DNA of 64,000 bases from Aquincola agrisoli (GTDB lineage: Bacteria; Pseudomonadota; Gammaproteobacteria; Burkholderiales; Burkholderiaceae_C). Positions 16,950 to 25,022 of this stretch are shown one piece after another. Made by a program: the position numbers and the translations under genes. The DNA is taken from assembly GCF_036621135.1 (NCBI RefSeq), contig NZ_JAZIBG010000041.1, positions 9,297 to 73,296 of the forward strand, read 5' to 3'. The notes below the pieces were generated by a model that saw only the letters and a program-made list of their open reading frames with translations, did not search any database and was not told where the DNA came from. Position 1 is the stretch's first letter; every line of letters begins with the position of its first letter.

Positions 16950-18454
16950 TACTTTCGCCAGAACTGCGGGGTGAACAGCACCATCACGGTCAGCAGCTCC
17001 AGCCGGCCCAGCAGCATGCCGAAGGTGCAGATCCAGGTCTGGTAGTCCGTCAGGCCCTGGAAGTTGACCGACGGCCCCACCTCGCCCAGGCCCGGGCCGA
17101 TGTTGTTGACGCAGGCAACGATCGCCGAGAAGGCGGTGACGAGATCGAGCCCCGACAGCAGCAGCAGCAGCGTCAGCCCGATCAGCGAGCCGCCGTAGAT
17201 CAGCATGTAGGCCAGCACCGCGGCCAGCACGGTCTGCGGCACCACCTGGCCGTTGAGCAGCACGGGGTTGACGACGCGCGGGTGCACGATGCGCACCAGT
17301 TCGTGCTGCGCCTGCTTCAGCAGCAGGATCATGCGGACCATCTTGATGCCGCCGCCGGTGGAGCCGGCGCAGCTCGCGAAGCAGCCGAGCATGAACATCA
17401 GCACCGGGGCGAACAGCGGCCACTGCTCGTAGTCGGCCGACACGAAGCCGGTGGTGGTGGCCAGCGAGACGACGTGGAACGAGACGTGGCGCAGCATCTG
17501 CCACGGATCGGAGAAGGTGCGGTTGACCGACAGGTACACCGCGATCACGGCGATGGTCGCGGCGATCCAGCCGAGGTACCAGCGCGCCTCGGTGCAGGTG
17601 AGCAGCGGGCGCAGCGAGCGCGTGCGCCAGACGACGAAGTAACGCGCGAAGTTGATGCCGGCCAGCAGCATGAAGACCATCGCGACGGTGTCGAGCAGCG
17701 GGGAGTTCCAGTGGCCGAAGCCGTTGTCGTAGCTGGAAAAGCCGCCGAGCCCCACCGTGGCGCAGCTGTGCATGAATGCATCGGCCCAGCTCATGCCCGC
17801 GGCGCGGTAGGCCAGCATGCAGGCCGCCGACAGCACGAAGTAGACGACCCACAGCCCGCGCGCCGTCTCGGCGATGCGCGGCGTGAGCTTGGCCTCCTTC
17901 ATCGGCCCCGGCGTCTCGGCCTTGAAGAGCTGCGAGCCGCCCACGCCCAGCAGCGGCAGCACGGCCACCACCAGCACGATGATGCCCAGCCCCCCGACCA
18001 TCTGCAGGAAGCAGCGCCACACGTTGATCGACAGCGGCAGCATCTCGAGCTGCGTGAACACCGTTGCGCCGGTGGCGGTGAAGGCCGACATCGCCTCGAA
18101 GTAGGCATCGGTGAAGCTCAGGCCCGGGAGGTAGAGCATCAGCGGCAGCGTCGCGAAGGCGGGCAGCACCGTCCACACCAGCGTGACGAGCAGGAAGCCG
18201 TCGCGCGGCTGCAGCTCGCGCTTGAAGCGCCGCCCGCCCGCCCAGAGCACCAGGCCGCTGGCCGCGGTGACGAGGATGGCGTCGTCGTAGGCGAAGCGCG
18301 CCTCGTCCATGCCGCCCCATGCGAAGGCCAGCGGCACCAGCATGGTCAGCGCGAAGACGAGCACGATGAAGCCGATGATGGGCACCAGCGGCAGCACGCT
18401 GACGCCCCACGCGGTGGCGCGCCTCGAACGGCGCCGGGAGGTTCGCGGACGCAT
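16949..18454 (-). CDS. trkH: TrkH, potassium uptake channel subunit
   Basis: TrkH is the membrane-spanning K+ translocating subunit of the Trk system. The 501-residue protein has about ten hydrophobic segments. The four pore loops typical of the family are visible: FTATGATVF, CATVGLGGFSS, ATTTGFVSAD and NNIGPGLGEVGP. A basic N-terminal tail (about 12 residues) precedes the first membrane helix. The ATG at 18452-18454 lies only 2 bases after the trkA stop, so the two are co-translated. The gene ends at a predicted terminator. Confidence 0.95.
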   Translation of the reverse strand: MRPRTSRRRSRRATAWGVSVLPLVPIIGFIVLVFALTMLVPLAFAWGGMDEARFAYDDAILVTAASGLVLWAGGRRFKRELQPRDGFLLVTLVWTVLPAFATLPLMLYLPGLSFTDAYFEAMSAFTATGATVFTQLEMLPLSINVWRCFLQMVGGLGIIVLVVAVLPLLGVGGSQLFKAETPGPMKEAKLTPRIAETARGLWVVYFVLSAACMLAYRAAGMSWADAFMHSCATVGLGGFSSYDNGFGHWNSPLLDTVAMVFMLLAGINFARYFVVWRTRSLRPLLTCTEARWYLGWIAATIAVIAVYLSVNRTFSDPWQMLRHVSFHVVSLATTTGFVSADYEQWPLFAPVLMFMLGCFASCAGSTGGGIKMVRMILLLKQAQHELVRIVHPRVVNPVLLNGQVVPQTVLAAVLAYMLIYGGSLIGLTLLLLLSGLDLVTAFSAIVACVNNIGPGLGEVGPSVNFQGLTDYQTWICTFGMLLGRLELLTVMVLFTPQFWRK

Positions 18455-18456
18455 CG

Positions 18457-19869
18457 TCAGAAGAAGGTGACGCCGACCTGGAACAGGCGCTCGACGTCCC
18501 GCACCATGCGCTTGTGCGGCAGGAAGACGATCACGTGGTCGTCGGTCTCGATCACGGTGTCGTGGTGCGCCATCAGCACCTGGGGCGCGCCGGGCTTCCC
18601 GTCGCCCTCCCCGTGCAGGCCGCGCACCAGGGCGCCGATCTGCGCGCCCTTCGGCAGCGCGATCTGCTCGACGCAGCGGCCGACCACCTTGGAGCTGCGC
18701 TCGTCGCCGCGGGCGACGATCTCCAGCGCCTCGGCCGCGCCGCGGCGCAGGCTGTGCACCGCCTCCACGTCGCCGCGGCGGATGTGGGTGAGCAGCTCGC
18801 CGATCACCGCGTGCGCCGGCGAAATCGCGATGTCGATCTGCGTGCCCTGCACCAGGTCGGCGTAGGAGCGGCGGTTGATCAGCGCGAGCACGCGCCGCGC
18901 GCCCAGCCGCTTGGCGAGCAGGCAGGCCATGATGTTGTCCTCGTCGTCGCTGGTGAGCGCCGCGAAGAGGTCCATCTCGCGGACGTTCTCGTCCTCCATC
19001 AGGTCCTCGTCGGTGGAATCGGCGTGCAGCACCAGCGTGCGGCCGGAGAGCTGGGTCGCGAGGTAGTCGCAGCGCTGGCGGTTGAACTCGATGAGCTTGA
19101 TGTCGTAGCCGGCCTCCAGCTCGCGCGCCAGGCGCAGGCCCACGCGGCCGCCGCCGGCGATCATCACGCGGCGGGCGGGCTTGTCCATCTGGCGCAGCGC
19201 GCCCAGCACGTGGCGCACGTGCTGCGTGGCGGCGAGCACGAAGACCTCGTCGCCCGCCGCGATGCGCGTGCTGCCCTCCAGCGGCACCGATTCGTTGCCG
19301 CGGTAGATGGCGACGATGCGCATGTCGGCATCGGGCACCAGCTGCGGCAGCTCGGCCAGGCTGTGCTGCACCATCGGCCCGCCGCGCACGGCGCGCACGG
19401 TGATCAGGCTGACCAGGCCGCCGACGAACTCCAGCACCTGCAGCGCCTCGGGGAAGTCGACCAGCTTGCGGATGTAGCTGGTGACCGAGGCCTCGGGGCA
19501 GATCACCTCGTCGACCGCGAAGCCCGAGTCCTTGGACAGCAGCGCGGAGCCGCCCTCGAACTCCGGCGAGCGCAGCCGGGCGATCGTGGTGGGCACGTTG
19601 AACACGTCGTGCGCCACCTTGCAGACGACGAGGTTGGTCTCGTCGGCGGCGGCACAGGCGATCAGCATGTCGCAGTCGTCGGCGCCCGCCTCGCGCAGCA
19701 CCGAGGGCTGGATGCCGTTGCCGGCGACGCCGCGCAGGTCGAGCCGGTCCTGCAGGGCGGCCAGGCGGCGCGGATCGGTATCGACCACCGTGATGTCGTT
19801 GCGCTCCGAGACCAGGCTTTCGGCCACGCTCTCCCCCACGCGGCCGGCACCGATGATCAGGATGTTCAT
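18457..19869 (-). CDS. trkA: TrkA, cytoplasmic NAD-binding subunit of Trk K+ transport
   Basis: TrkA gates TrkH in response to NAD(H) and other nucleotides. The 470-residue protein has two tandem RCK units. Each begins with a Rossmann glycine motif (ILIIGAGRVGESVAE at the N-terminus; VMIAGGGRVGLRLAREL near 240) and has a following acidic ribose-binding residue (VVDTDPRRL; LIEFNRQRC). TrkA_C segments follow each. The ATG at 19867-19869 was chosen because the Rossmann strand begins directly there; a longer frame upstream would run into the divergent flavoprotein gene. The 43-base gap to that gene must hold both 5' regions. Confidence 0.95.
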   Translation of the reverse strand: MNILIIGAGRVGESVAESLVSERNDITVVDTDPRRLAALQDRLDLRGVAGNGIQPSVLREAGADDCDMLIACAAADETNLVVCKVAHDVFNVPTTIARLRSPEFEGGSALLSKDSGFAVDEVICPEASVTSYIRKLVDFPEALQVLEFVGGLVSLITVRAVRGGPMVQHSLAELPQLVPDADMRIVAIYRGNESVPLEGSTRIAAGDEVFVLAATQHVRHVLGALRQMDKPARRVMIAGGGRVGLRLARELEAGYDIKLIEFNRQRCDYLATQLSGRTLVLHADSTDEDLMEDENVREMDLFAALTSDDEDNIMACLLAKRLGARRVLALINRRSYADLVQGTQIDIAISPAHAVIGELLTHIRRGDVEAVHSLRRGAAEALEIVARGDERSSKVVGRCVEQIALPKGAQIGALVRGLHGEGDGKPGAPQVLMAHHDTVIETDDHVIVFLPHKRMVRDVERLFQVGVTFF

Positions 19870-19912
19870 GGCGGGGCAGTGTAGAGGGGGCGCCCCCCTA
19901 TGATGCCGCCCC

Positions 19913-21115
19913 ATGTTGCGATATGACGCCATCCTGATCGGCGCGGGCGCGGCCGGCCTGCACTGCGCCGCCATGGCCGGCCAGGCCGGTGCCCGCGTGC
20001 TGCTGATCGACCACGCCCCGAAGCTCGCCGAGAAGATCCGCATCTCCGGCGGCGGCCGCTGCAACTTCACCAACCGCGACGCGACACCGGCGCAGTTCCT
20101 CTCGGAGAACCCGCACTTCTGCCGCTCGGCGCTGGCCCGCTACACGCCGCAGGACTTCATCGCGCTGCTGCAGCGCCACGGCATCGGCTTCCACGAGAAG
20201 CACCGCGGCCAGCTGTTCTGCGACGAGGGCAGCGAACGCATCATCGAGATGCTGCTGGCCGAGTGCGAGGCCGGCGGCGTGGAGCGCTGGCAGCCCTGCG
20301 CGGTGCGCGGCGTGCGCCGCGGCGAAGGCGGCTTCGAGGTCGAGACCGACCGGGGCCCCGCCGCCGCGCCGCGGGTGGTGGTGGCCACGGGCGGGCTGTC
20401 GATCCCGAAGATCGGCGCGACGGACTTCGGCTACCGCCTCGCGCGGCAGTTCGGCCACCGCATCGTCGAGCCGCGGCCGGCGCTGGTGCCGCTGACCTTC
20501 GCGGCCGACACCTGGGCCCCGTTCGCCGCGCTGGCGGGGCTGTCGCTCGAGGTGCACATCGACGCGGGCAGCGGCAAGCGCCGCACGCGCTTCCTCGAGG
20601 ACCTGCTGTTCACCCACCGCGGCCTGAGCGGGCCGGCGGTGCTGCAGATCTCCAGCTACTGGCGCCCCGGCGAACCCGTCACGATCGACCTCGCGCCCGG
20701 GCGCGACCTGGCCGCGCTGCTCAAGGCCGCCAAGACCCGGTCGAAGCGGCAGCTCGGCAACGAACTGGCGCAGCACCTGCCGCAGCGCCTGGCCGACACC
20801 TGGCTCGCCCGCCTGGGGCTCGACGCGACCCAGGCGATGCCACAGGTGCGCGACCGCGACCTCGACGCCCTCGGCGCCAGCCTGCAGGCCTGGCAGCTGC
20901 TGCCGGACGGCAGCGAGGGCTGGCGCAAGGCGGAGGTGACGGCCGGCGGCGTCGACACGCGCGAGCTGAACCAGCAGACGCTGGAGAGCCGGCTGCAGCC
21001 CGGGCTGCACTTCATCGGCGAGGTGGTGGACGTGACGGGCTGGCTCGGCGGCTACAACTTCCAGTGGGCCTGGGCCAGCGCCGCGGCCTGCGCGGCCGCG
21101 CTTGCGCCGATGTGA
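19913..21115 (+). CDS. HI0933/BaiN-family FAD-dependent oxidoreductase
   Basis: The 400-residue flavoprotein begins with the dinucleotide-binding motif AILIGAGAAGLHCA. The family signature GGGRCNFTN follows near residues 44-52. A second FAD contact, VVVATGGLSIPKIGATD, lies in the middle, and the C-terminal motif VTAGGV with EVVDVTGWLGGYNFQWAWAS is typical of the HI0933 (TIGR00275) group. Members are annotated as NAD(P)/FAD-dependent oxidoreductases and are related to YhiN and BaiN; their substrate is generally unknown. The gene is divergent from trkA and its stop codon overlaps the putative -35 box of rpsU. Confidence 0.88.
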   Translation: MLRYDAILIGAGAAGLHCAAMAGQAGARVLLIDHAPKLAEKIRISGGGRCNFTNRDATPAQFLSENPHFCRSALARYTPQDFIALLQRHGIGFHEKHRGQLFCDEGSERIIEMLLAECEAGGVERWQPCAVRGVRRGEGGFEVETDRGPAAAPRVVVATGGLSIPKIGATDFGYRLARQFGHRIVEPRPALVPLTFAADTWAPFAALAGLSLEVHIDAGSGKRRTRFLEDLLFTHRGLSGPAVLQISSYWRPGEPVTIDLAPGRDLAALLKAAKTRSKRQLGNELAQHLPQRLADTWLARLGLDATQAMPQVRDRDLDALGASLQAWQLLPDGSEGWRKAEVTAGGVDTRELNQQTLESRLQPGLHFIGEVVDVTGWLGGYNFQWAWASAAACAAALAPM

Positions 21116-21139
21116 CAAACGCCAATTTCACGCTATACT
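21112..21139 (+). promoter_or_regulatory. Sigma-70-type promoter for rpsU
   Basis: GTGACA at 21112-21117 and TATACT at 21134-21139 are separated by 16 bases. They lie in the only locally AT-rich stretch here, about 115 bases upstream of rpsU. The -35 box overlaps the stop codon of the preceding gene. The long leader of rpsU shows no riboswitch I recognise. Confidence 0.65.
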
Positions 21140-21253
21140 CGCCGTCTTTGCTGCAAACCCGCGCCTCGATCCGCCTGGTGTGCCGGAAAACCGGATTCCG
21201 GAACTCAAGCACCTCGTCGGGCACCGAGCGCACAAACCAGGATTCACCGTTAC

Positions 21254-21466
21254 ATGACCACGATTCGCGTCAAAGAGAACGAGCCGTTCGACGTTGCACT
21301 GCGCCGCTTCAAGCGCACCATCGAAAAGCTCGGCCTGCTGACCGAACTGCGCGCACGCGAGTTCTACGAAAAGCCCACCTCCGAACGCAAGCGCAAGAAG
21401 GCAGCCGCCGTCAAGCGTCACTTCAAGCGCGTTCGCAGCATGCAGCTGCCGAAGAAGCTCTACTGA
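21254..21466 (+). CDS. rpsU: 30S ribosomal protein S21
   Basis: S21 is a small basic protein of the 30S platform needed for initiation on natural mRNAs. The 70-residue sequence is canonical throughout: MTTIRVKENEPFDVALRRF at the start, the ELRAREFYEKP block, and a Lys/Arg-rich C-terminus. It has its own promoter and a strong downstream terminator, so it is probably expressed largely alone. In many proteobacteria rpsU heads an operon with dnaG and rpoD; neither follows here. Confidence 0.98.
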   Translation: MTTIRVKENEPFDVALRRFKRTIEKLGLLTELRAREFYEKPTSERKRKKAAAVKRHFKRVRSMQLPKKLY

Positions 21467-21485
21467 GCTGCTCGCTGCAAGCCAC

Positions 21486-21518
21486 AAGCCCGCGCGGGAC
21501 GCCGCTGCGGGCTTTGTC
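21486..21518 (+). terminator. Rho-independent terminator after rpsU
   Basis: An 8-bp stem AAGCCCGC / GCGGGCTT with a 13-base loop (itself GC-rich) is followed by a short T-containing tail (TGTCGTTT). It starts 19 bases after the rpsU stop codon. Confidence 0.75.
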
Positions 21519-21552
21519 GTTTCTGGGACACCCTCTTCAGGAAAGCACCGCC

Positions 21553-21999
21553 ATGAGCCTCAAGGACCGCATCACCGAAGACATGAAGAGCGCGATGCGC
21601 GCGAAGGAAGCCGACCGGCTGTCCACCATCCGCATGCTGCTCGCGGCCATCAAGCAAAAGGAGGTCGACGAGCGCATCGTCGCCGACGACGCCCAGGTCG
21701 TCGCGCTGGTCGACAAGCTGATCAAGCAGCGCAAGGATTCGGTCGCCGCCTACCAGCAGGCGGCCCGTGCCGACCTGGCCGACAAGGAAAGCGCCGAGAT
21801 CCTGGTGCTGCAGGCCTACCTGCCCGAACGCCTGACGGCCGAGGAAATCGCCGCCGAGGTGGGGTCGATCGTGGCCGAGCTGGGTGCCGCGGGCCCCGGC
21901 GACATGGGCAAGGTGATGGGCGCCGTGAAGGCCCGGCTGGCCGGCAAGGCCGACATGGGACTGGTGTCCGCGGCTGTCAAAGCCGCGCTGAGCAAGTAA
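21553..21999 (+). CDS. GatB/YqeY domain protein
   Basis: The 148-residue protein matches the YqeY family: MSLKDRITEDMKSAMRAKE at the N-terminus, IRMLLAAIKQKEVDER, YLPERLTAEEI and the C-terminal GDMGKVMGAVKARLAGKAD. This domain is homologous to the tRNA-binding tail of GatB amidotransferase. The stand-alone protein's function is not established. The ATG at 21553-21555 is preceded by AGGAAAG. The location directly after rpsU is common in betaproteobacteria. The end is 10 bases before the next gene, suggesting co-transcription. Confidence 0.93.
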   Translation: MSLKDRITEDMKSAMRAKEADRLSTIRMLLAAIKQKEVDERIVADDAQVVALVDKLIKQRKDSVAAYQQAARADLADKESAEILVLQAYLPERLTAEEIAAEVGSIVAELGAAGPGDMGKVMGAVKARLAGKADMGLVSAAVKAALSK

Positions 22000-22009
22000 G
22001 CTTGGCCCC

Positions 22010-22354
22010 ATGACACTGCCCGCATCCCCCGTGGCGCCCGACGTCTGCGTCGCGCCCCAGCTCACGCCCGACGCGATGGCGCAGGCCGCCCAGGCCGGCT
22101 TCCGCAGCGTGGTGAACAACCGCCCCGACTTCGAGGGCGGTGCCGACCAGCCCACCAGCGCCGCCATCGAGGCTGCCGCGCGTGCCGCGGGGCTGGAGTA
22201 CCGCTACCTGCCGGTCAACGGCGGCTACCAGTCGCCCGAGGAGATCGCGGCCTTCGCCGCGCTGCTGGCCGAGCTGCCGCGGCCCATCCTCGCGTTCTGC
22301 CGCAGCGGCGCCCGCAGCACCCGGCTCTTCCTGCAGGCCCAGGCCCTGGGCTGA
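22010..22354 (+). CDS. TIGR01244/DUF442 family phosphatase- or sulfurtransferase-like protein
   Basis: The 114-residue protein has the compact dual-specificity-phosphatase-like fold of the DUF442 (beta-lactamase hydrolase-like, Blh) family. Supporting features are FRSVVNNRPDFEGGADQP, the stretch YRYLPVNGGYQSPEEI, and the active-site loop FCRSGARS matching C-x(2)-G-x-R-S. Family members are annotated as sulfur transferases or phosphatases; one linked group is BigR-regulated in sulfide detoxification. No sulfur-metabolism neighbour supports that here. It converges on pmbA. Confidence 0.85.
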   Translation: MTLPASPVAPDVCVAPQLTPDAMAQAAQAGFRSVVNNRPDFEGGADQPTSAAIEAAARAAGLEYRYLPVNGGYQSPEEIAAFAALLAELPRPILAFCRSGARSTRLFLQAQALG

Positions 22355-22369
22355 GCGCGGCCGGCGGCA

Positions 22370-22386
22370 GGGCGCGCCACGCGCCC
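22370..22386. terminator. Hairpin between converging genes
   Basis: GGGCGCG, CCA loop, CGCGCCC forms a perfect 7-bp stem in the 41-base gap between the DUF442 gene and pmbA. Flanking GC-rich sequence could extend it with bulges. No T-run is present. Confidence 0.5.
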
Positions 22387-22395
22387 CGGCCGCCG

Positions 22396-23778
22396 TCAGC
22401 TGCCGGCGACCTTCATCTTCTCGATCAGGATGGAGCCGGTGGTCTTGCCACCCATCGTGTAGGCATCCGCCCCCACCGCCACGATCTGCCGCAGCATCTG
22501 CGGCAGGTGGCCGGCGATCGTCACCTCTTCCACCGGGTGCACGATCTTGCCCTTCTCGACCCAGAAGCCGGCCGCGCCGCGCGAGTAGTCGCCCGTCACG
22601 TAGTTGACGCCCTGGCCCATCAGCTCGATCACGAACAGGCCGCGGTGCAGCTTGCGCAGCATGGCGTCGAGGTCGTCCTTGGGACGGGTGAGCCGGCTGG
22701 TCAGCGTGAGGTTCTGCGATCCGCCGGCATGGCCGGTGGTGCGCATGCCCAGCTTGCGTGCCGAGTAGCTCGACAGGAAGTAGCCCTGCGCCACGCCGGC
22801 CTCCACCACCGTGCGCGCCCGGGTGCGCACGCCCTCGTCGTCGAAGGGGGCGCTGGCCTTGCCGCGCAGGATGAAGGGATCCTCGCGCACGTCGAGGTGG
22901 TCGGCCAGCACGGGCTTGCCCAGGCAGTCGACCAGGAAGCTGGCCTTGCGGTAGAGCGCACCGCCGCTGGTCGCCTGCACGTACGCGCCCAGCAGGCCGG
23001 CGGCCAGCGGCGACTCGAACAGCACCGGCACCTCGCAGGTGGGGATCTTGTGGGACTTGAGCCGCGACAGCGCACGTTCGGCGGCGTAGCGGCCCACGGC
23101 CTCGGGCGACGCCAGCTCGCCGGCCGAGCGCATCGAGGTGTACCACGCATCGCGCTGCATGCCGTCGCCGCGGCCGGCGATCGGCGCCACCGACAGCGAA
23201 TGCCGCGAACTGGCATAGCCGCCGCGGAAGCCGCGCGAGTTGCCGGCGAAGAAGTGCGACTGCTGCGCCGACACGCCGGCGCCCTCGGAGTTGGTGATCC
23301 GGCGCCGGTCGGTGGCCAGCGCCGCGGCCTCGCAGCGGTGGGCGAGCTCGGCGGCCGCCTCGGCGTCGACATCCCACGGGTGGAAGAGATCGAGGTCGCG
23401 CGACGCCTCCTGCGCGGTGGCGAGGTCGGCTTCGTCGGGCAGGCCGGCCGCCGGGTCCTCCGCCGTGAAGCGCGCGATGTCGTAGGCCGCACGCACCGTG
23501 CGCTCGATCGCGGCCTGGGAGAAATCGGAGGTGCTGGCGTTGCCGCGCCGGCGGCCGAGGTACACCGCCACGCCCAGCGACTTGTCGCGGTTGCGCTCGA
23601 CGTTCTCGAGCTCGCCCTTGCGCACCGACACCGACAGGCCCGTGCCCTCCGAGGCTTCCGCGCCCGCGTCGCTGGCGCCCAGCTTGCGCGCCATCGCCAA
23701 AGCATCCTCCACGCATTGCTGGAACTGTTCTCGCGTGTAGGCAAAGCCCTTGGCGGTGGTGGCGCGGTGATCGGACAT
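22396..23778 (-). CDS. pmbA: PmbA/TldE, metalloprotease-complex subunit
   Basis: PmbA (TldE) pairs with TldD to form a protease that processes microcin B17 precursor and degrades unfolded peptides. The 460-residue protein starts at ATG 23776-23778. Family features include LGASDAGAEASEGTGLSVSV, the block LGVAVYLGRRRGNASTSD, ITNSEGAGVSAQQ, VLFESPLAAGLLG, and the C-terminal GQGVNYVTGDYSRGAAGFWV. The metal-binding HExxxH motif of TldD is absent, as expected for the TldE subunit. No tldD lies in the window. The gene is divergent from yjgA, the conserved arrangement in many proteobacteria. Confidence 0.95.
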   Translation of the reverse strand: MSDHRATTAKGFAYTREQFQQCVEDALAMARKLGASDAGAEASEGTGLSVSVRKGELENVERNRDKSLGVAVYLGRRRGNASTSDFSQAAIERTVRAAYDIARFTAEDPAAGLPDEADLATAQEASRDLDLFHPWDVDAEAAAELAHRCEAAALATDRRRITNSEGAGVSAQQSHFFAGNSRGFRGGYASSRHSLSVAPIAGRGDGMQRDAWYTSMRSAGELASPEAVGRYAAERALSRLKSHKIPTCEVPVLFESPLAAGLLGAYVQATSGGALYRKASFLVDCLGKPVLADHLDVREDPFILRGKASAPFDDEGVRTRARTVVEAGVAQGYFLSSYSARKLGMRTTGHAGGSQNLTLTSRLTRPKDDLDAMLRKLHRGLFVIELMGQGVNYVTGDYSRGAAGFWVEKGKIVHPVEEVTIAGHLPQMLRQIVAVGADAYTMGGKTTGSILIEKMKVAGS

Positions 23779-23836
23779 GAGGTGTGTGGAGGATGGGTGG
23801 TCGCAAATTATCATAGAGGCCGCTTCCTGCCTGCCC
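23779..23836. promoter_or_regulatory. Divergent pmbA/yjgA promoter region
   Basis: This 58-base intergenic gap contains a locally AT-rich core, AAATTATCATAG, at 23805-23816. It offers TATCAT on the plus strand and TATGAT/GATAAT on the minus strand as -10 elements. No convincing -35 boxes were found, so only the region, not exact sites, is proposed. Confidence 0.35.
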
Positions 23837-24364
23837 ATGCCACCGAACACGACCGACCTTTCCGACGCCGACGAGCGCCCCAGCAAGACGCTGCTCAAGA
23901 AGCAGGCGCACGAGCTGCAACGACTGGGTGAGGCCCTGGCGGCGCTGCCCGACGACCGCCTGGCCGGCGTGCCGATGCCGGAGGCCCTGCTGGAGGCCCT
24001 GCGCGAGACCCGCCGCATCCGGTCGCATGAAGGCCGGCGGCGCCACCTGCAGTACGTCGGCAAGCTGATGCGCCGGACCGACACCGAGCCGCTGCGCGAG
24101 GCCGTGGCGGCGGCCCAGCTCGGCAGCGCCCAGAGCACGCTGGAGCTGCACCGGCTGGAGCAGTGGCGCCTCGAGCTGGTCAACGACGACGAGGCGCTGA
24201 CGCGCTGGATGGCCGAGTCGCCGGGCACCGACCTGCAGCACCTGCGCAGCCTGATCCGCGCTGCCCGCAAGGAGGCGGTGCTGCCGCCGGAGCAACGGCA
24301 CGGCAAGGCCTGGCGCGAGCTTTTCCAGTTCGTCAAGACGCAGCGCTCCGCGCAGGACGACTGA
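23837..24364 (+). CDS. darP: DarP/YjgA, dual-action ribosome maturation protein
   Basis: DarP (YjgA) associates with late 50S ribosomal precursors and assists peptidyl-transferase-centre maturation. The 175-residue, highly charged helical protein matches the family: PSKTLLKKQAHELQRLGEAL, IRSHEGRRRHLQYVGKLMR and the C-terminal GKAWRELFQFVK. The ATG at 23837 is preferred over an earlier in-frame ATG at 23777, which would add a non-conserved stretch and overlap the pmbA start. It is paired divergently with pmbA. Confidence 0.92.
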   Translation: MPPNTTDLSDADERPSKTLLKKQAHELQRLGEALAALPDDRLAGVPMPEALLEALRETRRIRSHEGRRRHLQYVGKLMRRTDTEPLREAVAAAQLGSAQSTLELHRLEQWRLELVNDDEALTRWMAESPGTDLQHLRSLIRAARKEAVLPPEQRHGKAWRELFQFVKTQRSAQDD

Positions 24365-24425
24365 TCCGCCGCCGCCGGCGCTCGCGCAGCACGGCGAATC
24401 CCATGCCTTTGAGGAGCACCCTGCG

Positions 24426-25022
24426 ATGACCTCGTTCGACAGCATCAAGATCGGCCTCGTCTCGGTGAGCGACCGCGCCTCGGCCGGCGTCTACGAAGAC
24501 AAGGGCATTCCTGCCCTGCGCGACTGGCTGGGCCGCGCGCTGCGCAACCCGATCGACTGGGAAACGCGGCTGGTGCCCGACGAAGAGGCCGCCGTCAGCG
24601 CCGCGCTGCGCGAGCTGGTCGACGACCGCGGCTGCCACCTGGTGCTGACGACCGGCGGCACCGGCCCCGCGCCGCGCGACCTCACGCCCGAGGCCACGCT
24701 GGCCGTCGCGGACAGGGTGATGCCGGGCTTCGGCGAGCAGATGCGCCAGATCAGCCTGCGCTTCGTGCCCACCGCGATCCTGTCGCGCCAGGTCGCCGTC
24801 ATCCGCAAGCAGGCGTTGATCATCAACCTGCCCGGGCAGCCCAAGTCCATCGCCGAGACGCTCGAAGGGCTGCCGCAGGCCGAGCCACCGATGCCGGGCA
24901 TCTTCGCCGCGGTGCCCTACTGCGTCGACCTGATCGGCGGTCCGTACATCGAGACCGATCCGGCCGTGTGCCGCGCGTTCCGCCCGAAGTCGGCCCTGCG
25001 CCAGGCAGGCACCGCCGCATGA
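24426..25022 (+). CDS. mog: Molybdopterin adenylyltransferase (Mog)
   Basis: Mog adenylates molybdopterin before molybdate insertion. The 198-residue protein shows IKIGLVSVSDRASAGVYEDKG at the start, the catalytic TTGGTGPAPRDLTPEA loop, and GFGEQMRQISL. The C-terminal stretch INLPGQPKSI followed by FAAVPYCVDLIGG is typical of the longer proteobacterial Mog. A GAGGAGCA Shine-Dalgarno lies about 8 bases before the ATG. Its stop overlaps the start of the LysM-FecR gene (ATGA). No other molybdenum cofactor genes are nearby. Confidence 0.95.
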   Translation: MTSFDSIKIGLVSVSDRASAGVYEDKGIPALRDWLGRALRNPIDWETRLVPDEEAAVSAALRELVDDRGCHLVLTTGGTGPAPRDLTPEATLAVADRVMPGFGEQMRQISLRFVPTAILSRQVAVIRKQALIINLPGQPKSIAETLEGLPQAEPPMPGIFAAVPYCVDLIGGPYIETDPAVCRAFRPKSALRQAGTAA

